A DNA stretch of 8,469 nucleotides from an uncultured Mycoplasmatota bacterium (GTDB lineage Bacteria; Bacillota_I; Bacilli_A; RF39; UBA660): assembly GCA_900552975.1 (NCBI GenBank), contig UWSL01000064.1:1-8469 (forward strand), given 5' to 3'. Position numbers and translations under genes: made by a program. Shown piece by piece: positions 6,279 to 8,469 of this stretch (positions are counted from its first letter, which is position 1; every line of letters begins with the position of its first letter). The notes below the pieces were generated by a model. The model saw nothing but the letters and a program-made list of their open reading frames with translations. It was not told the DNA's origin and ran no database searches.

Positions 6279-6340
6279 GTGATTGATGTGGCTGCTACTT
6301 TCCAGTTCTGACCAGGTTACAATATATTTGTTGCACAACC
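6266..6340 (-). ncRNA. ffs: Small bacterial signal recognition particle RNA (4.5S type)
   Basis: RNA scaffold of the signal recognition particle. It binds Ffh and FtsY to direct nascent membrane proteins to the translocon. The conserved helix 8 is at 6290-6313: GGTCAGAACTGGAAAG followed by TAGCAGCC, which contains the UCAG/AGCAG symmetric loop and the GGAA tetraloop (6303-6300) closed by ACU/AGU. The ends pair through GUGCA+ACAAAUA with UAUUUGU+UGCAC, with one bulged G. At about 75 nt it is the short form without an Alu domain, unlike the about 270-nt scRNA of B. subtilis. The loop-proximal stem departs from the usual CC-GGAA-GG by compensatory-looking changes. A promoter with a suitable start point lies just upstream. 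The 5' end is estimated to within about 3 nt. Confidence 0.9.
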
Positions 6341-6342
6341 AT

Positions 6343-6371
6343 ATATTATCAAAGAGCCAAATATAAGTCAA
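6343..6371 (-). promoter_or_regulatory. Promoter of the SRP RNA
   Basis: On the minus strand, -35 TTGACT (6371-6366), a 17-nt spacer and -10 TAATAT (6348-6343), preceded by TGA as an extended -10. An A-rich stretch with the look of an UP element lies just before the -35. Initiation about 7 nt after the -10 falls at 6339-6336, at the foot of the SRP RNA terminal helix. This looks like a strong housekeeping sigma-A type promoter. Confidence 0.75.
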
Positions 6372-6383
6372 TATTTTTTGTTT

Positions 6384-6399
6384 TATTTCCCGGGAAATA
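6384..6399. promoter_or_regulatory. Noc-binding site (NBS)
   Basis: TATTTCCCGGGAAATA is a perfect 16-bp palindrome containing the whole ATTTCCCGGGAAAT consensus described for the B. subtilis nucleoid occlusion protein Noc, a ParB paralogue. Its GC core stands out in this AT-rich spacer. It lies 12 bp upstream of the SRP RNA -35 and 16 bp from parS. It is a possible operator for another regulator, but the exact consensus match makes Noc the best candidate. Confidence 0.8.
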
Positions 6400-6408
6400 T
6401 TATTCACA
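6400..6408 (+). promoter_or_regulatory. DnaA box (TTATTCACA)
   Basis: Matches the DnaA-box consensus TTATNCACA. It directly abuts the Noc site and faces a second identical box at 6433-6441 in opposite orientation across parS. Part of the match may come from the larger inverted repeat around parS. Confidence 0.5.
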
Positions 6409-6415
6409 ACCACAA

Positions 6416-6431
6416 TGTTCCACGTGGAACA
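6416..6431. promoter_or_regulatory. parS site 1 (ParB/Spo0J binding), intergenic
   Basis: TGTTCCACGTGGAACA is a fully palindromic parS, differing at one base from the classical TGTTCCACGTGAAACA. The symmetry continues outwards to a perfect 26-bp palindrome (6411-6436). ParB would load here for origin segregation and SMC recruitment. It lies between the gyrA terminator and the SRP RNA promoter. Confidence 0.88.
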
Positions 6432-6432
6432 T

Positions 6433-6441
6433 TGTGAATAA
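6433..6441 (-). promoter_or_regulatory. DnaA box (TTATTCACA, minus strand)
   Basis: Second TTATNCACA match, inverted relative to the box at 6400-6408 and partly overlapping the outer arm of the parS palindrome. Simultaneous binding of DnaA and ParB here would be sterically tight. Confidence 0.5.
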
Positions 6442-6489
6442 CTTAAATTGTAATAAAAATATGCCATATATTAAACAAAATTTTTGCAT

Positions 6490-6543
6490 AAAAAAACAGG
6501 AATCGAGATTATAGATTCATCAGCTTTTTAAATCTCGATTCCT
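6490..6543 (-). terminator. Strong intrinsic terminator after gyrA
   Basis: A perfect 13-bp stem (AGGAATCGAGATT at 6543-6531 on the minus strand, pairing with AATCTCGATTCCT at 6510-6498) encloses a 20-nt loop and is followed by GTTTTTTT. It lies 12 nt after the gyrA stop codon, separating gyrA from the sites and genes downstream. Confidence 0.9.
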
Positions 6544-6555
6544 ATTTCAATACTA

Positions 6556-8469
6556 TTAATTATTAACATTTTCACCAGTTGATGTTTCACGTGGAACATC
6601 GTTATCCACAACTTCTTCTTTCAACATATCAACAGTTTCAATCAATTTATTATTATCAACAACCACTCCACTAGTTTCATCAATAATTTCTTCTTCTTTT
6701 TCTTTATCAACAAGACTAATCGTCGCAACTGATTGTTCATTTTTTAAATTTATTAATCTGACACCTTGAGTAACTCTACTTAAAACGGATATCTGTTCTA
6801 GTGGCATTCTCATTACCATACCAGAATCAGTTATAATAACAACATCAGCATCTGGACGGGCAACTTTAAACGAAGCAATATCACCATTTTTATCAGTAAT
6901 ACTTAAAGCTTTAACACCTTTGCTGCCTCTTTTAGTTTCACGATATTCACTTACATTAGTTTGTTTTCCATAACCTTTTTTTGTAACTATTAAAATAACA
7001 TCATCGTCATTAGCAACTTCAGCACCAATACATTCAGCACTATCTAGTTCTATACCTTTAACTCCTGACGCTGTTCTTCCCATTATTCTAACTTCGTTTT
7101 CATTAAATTTAACCATTCTTCCATTGCTTGAACCCAACATAACTATACTATTGCCATTTGTTTTTTTAACAGCAATTAACTCATCATCTTCACGCAAAGT
7201 TATACAAATTTTACCACTTTGACGAATATTTTTGAATTCCTCTAATAATGTCCTCTTAACAATACCAGCTTTTGTTACAAAAATCAAGTTATCTCCCTCA
7301 GAAATATCTTCTTTACATATTTTTATTACAGAATTAACCATTTCATCTTTTTCAATTTGTAATAAATTTACAATTGGAAGACCTTTTGATTGTCTACTAT
7401 ATTCAGGAATTTCGTATCCTTTTAACCTATAAACTTTACCTTTATTAGTAAAGAATAAAACATCATCATGAGTATCAATATTAATTAAGTGTTCAACAAA
7501 GTCCTCATCATTTGTTGACATACCTTTGATGCCAACACCACCTCTATTTTGTGATTTAAATGTATCTGAAGTAGTCCTCTTTATATATCCTTTATGAGTT
7601 AAAGCAATCATAACATCTTCATTAGGTATTAAAGATTCATCTTCTATATAATCTATTGCTGTCATATCAATTTTAGTACGTCTTTCATCACCATACTTAT
7701 TTTTGATTTCTAACATTTCTTCTTTAATTATAGCAAGAACTTTTTCTTCACTAGCTAAGATGGCTCTAAATTCGTCTATTTGTCTCAACAAATCAGCTAA
7801 TTCTTCTTCTATTTTATTTCTCTCCAAACCAGTTAAGCGACGTAATCTCATTTCTAAAATAGCAGTAGCTTGTACATCATCTAACCCAAATCTAGTTTTT
7901 AAACCATCTTTAGCTTCTTGATCACTTTTTGAAGCCCTAATTAACTTAACAACCTCATCAATATTATCAAGAGCTATTTTTAATCCTTCTAGAATATGTG
8001 CTCTATCTTCAGCTTTTTTTAGTAAAAATTTAGTTCTTCTAATAATTACTTCTTTTTGATAATCAACATATTTTACAATTATGTCTCTTAATCCTAAAGT
8101 TTTTGGCGTACCTTGATCAAGCATTAAAAATATAATACCAAAATTTGATTGAAAATCAGTATGTTTATACAATTGATTTAAAACAACTTGTGGATTAGCA
8201 TCCTTTTTCAACGTAATAGTAATCTCTATACCATTTTTTAAATCAGTATGATAATCAGATATTCCATCTATAACTTTGTTATGCACAAGGTCAGCAACTT
8301 TATTTTTCAAATCTAAAGTATTAACATTGTAAGGAACTTCTGTTACAACTATATAATGTCTACCATTTTTCTCTTCAATAGTTGCTTTACTCCTAATAGT
8401 AATAGATCCTCGACCTGTTTCATAAGCCTTTCTAATACCAGCATTTCCCAAAATTATTCCACCTGTAGG
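6556..8469 (-). CDS. gyrA: DNA gyrase subunit A, N-terminus beyond the window
   Basis: Breakage-reunion subunit of gyrase, which introduces negative supercoils with GyrB. 637 residues are visible, starting at PTGGIILGNAGIRKAYETGR, which corresponds to about residue 220 of full-length GyrA; the catalytic tyrosine is outside. Visible parts: the tower and coiled-coil region with QATAILEMRLRRLTGLE, and the C-terminal beta-propeller with blade repeats. The GyrA box QNRGGVG near visible residue 307 identifies GyrA rather than ParC. It departs from Q(R/K)RGG(K/R)G by having Val for the basic sixth residue. After the propeller comes an acidic tail of about 40-50 residues (KEKEEEIIDETS..., ending ENVNN). 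That tail carries a parS and a DnaA box in its codons. The gene is followed by a strong terminator. Confidence 0.98.
   Translation of the reverse strand, partial: PTGGIILGNAGIRKAYETGRGSITIRSKATIEEKNGRHYIVVTEVPYNVNTLDLKNKVADLVHNKVIDGISDYHTDLKNGIEITITLKKDANPQVVLNQLYKHTDFQSNFGIIFLMLDQGTPKTLGLRDIIVKYVDYQKEVIIRRTKFLLKKAEDRAHILEGLKIALDNIDEVVKLIRASKSDQEAKDGLKTRFGLDDVQATAILEMRLRRLTGLERNKIEEELADLLRQIDEFRAILASEEKVLAIIKEEMLEIKNKYGDERRTKIDMTAIDYIEDESLIPNEDVMIALTHKGYIKRTTSDTFKSQNRGGVGIKGMSTNDEDFVEHLINIDTHDDVLFFTNKGKVYRLKGYEIPEYSRQSKGLPIVNLLQIEKDEMVNSVIKICKEDISEGDNLIFVTKAGIVKRTLLEEFKNIRQSGKICITLREDDELIAVKKTNGNSIVMLGSSNGRMVKFNENEVRIMGRTASGVKGIELDSAECIGAEVANDDDVILIVTKKGYGKQTNVSEYRETKRGSKGVKALSITDKNGDIASFKVARPDADVVIITDSGMVMRMPLEQISVLSRVTQGVRLINLKNEQSVATISLVDKEKEEEIIDETSGVVVDNNKLIETVDMLKEEVVDNDVPRETSTGENVNN
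6583..6598. promoter_or_regulatory. parS site 2, inside the gyrA coding sequence
   Basis: TGTTTCACGTGGAACA; its complement TGTTCCACGTGAAACA is the classical B. subtilis parS sequence. It encodes VPRET in the poorly conserved acidic tail of GyrA, where selection on the protein should be weak enough to accept a DNA site. It lies about 170 bp from parS 1. Confidence 0.88.
6602..6610 (+). promoter_or_regulatory. Perfect DnaA box (TTATCCACA) in the gyrA tail
   Basis: Exact consensus high-affinity DnaA box, three bases from parS 2, within codons for VVDN of GyrA. Near-matches TTATCAACA follow in the same orientation at 6653-6661 and 6704-6712, each exactly 51 bp apart. Confidence 0.6.

Noticed and set aside
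6246..6467. Upstream extension of the tadA reading frame giving a 219-residue protein
   Set aside because: The extension passes through the SRP RNA, its promoter, the Noc site and parS. It has no deaminase similarity, and a good ribosome site fixes the start at the ATG at 6243-6245.
6383..6712. The region being oriC itself
   Set aside because: There is no dnaA or dnaN here, the DnaA boxes are few and partly in gyrA codons, and no clear unwinding element with DnaA-trio-like repeats was recognised. Origin proximity is supported, an origin is not.

Overview
The window is a strongly AT-rich piece of a bacterial chromosome with every gene on the minus strand. Protein content, conserved order (gyrA, SRP RNA, tadA, dnaX, ybaB, recR, bofA-like, holB, ricT, trmN, pth, mfd-like) and good AGGAGG-type ribosome sites point to Bacillota, most likely an AT-rich member of Bacilli. 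Tryptophans are encoded by TGG and ricT ends in TGA, so the standard bacterial code fits and the Mycoplasma code does not. The very short SRP RNA resembles that of mycoplasmas and their relatives.

Layout in the direction of transcription (high to low coordinates). 8469-6556: the C-terminal three quarters of gyrA, cut by the window edge, then a strong intrinsic terminator (6490-6543). 6383-6441: a compact set of chromosome-maintenance sites, comprising a Noc-binding palindrome, two DnaA boxes and a palindromic parS. A second parS and a perfect DnaA box lie inside the last codons of gyrA (6583-6610). 6343-6371: promoter of the small SRP RNA (6266-6340), whose terminal helix and U-run act as its terminator. 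6245-5808: tadA, starting only 12 nt after that U-run. 5782-5774: an extended -10 promoter with a very short leader, driving dnaX. From 5753 to the left edge runs a tightly packed array with gaps of at most 37 nt, and overlaps or abutting ends at several junctions: dnaX, ebfC, recR, a BofA-like membrane protein, holB, ricT, trmN, pth and the first codons of a gene that is probably mfd.

Functionally the array combines the replication clamp loader (tau/gamma from dnaX, delta prime from holB), recombinational repair (recR, ebfC, probably mfd), and RNA and translation quality functions (tadA, trmN, pth, ricT). The gyrA neighbourhood, the parS pair and the DnaA boxes suggest an origin-proximal location.

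The most interesting part is non-coding. In about 230 bp the window carries recognisable sites for three chromosome-organising proteins (Noc, ParB/Spo0J, DnaA), partly embedded in the coding sequence of the gyrA tail. Secondary points are in-frame slippery A-tracts in dnaX, where a -1 shift would give a gamma-like short form, a divergent TadA, a minimal SRP RNA and a BofA-family protein. I see no mobile elements, CRISPR arrays or tRNA genes.
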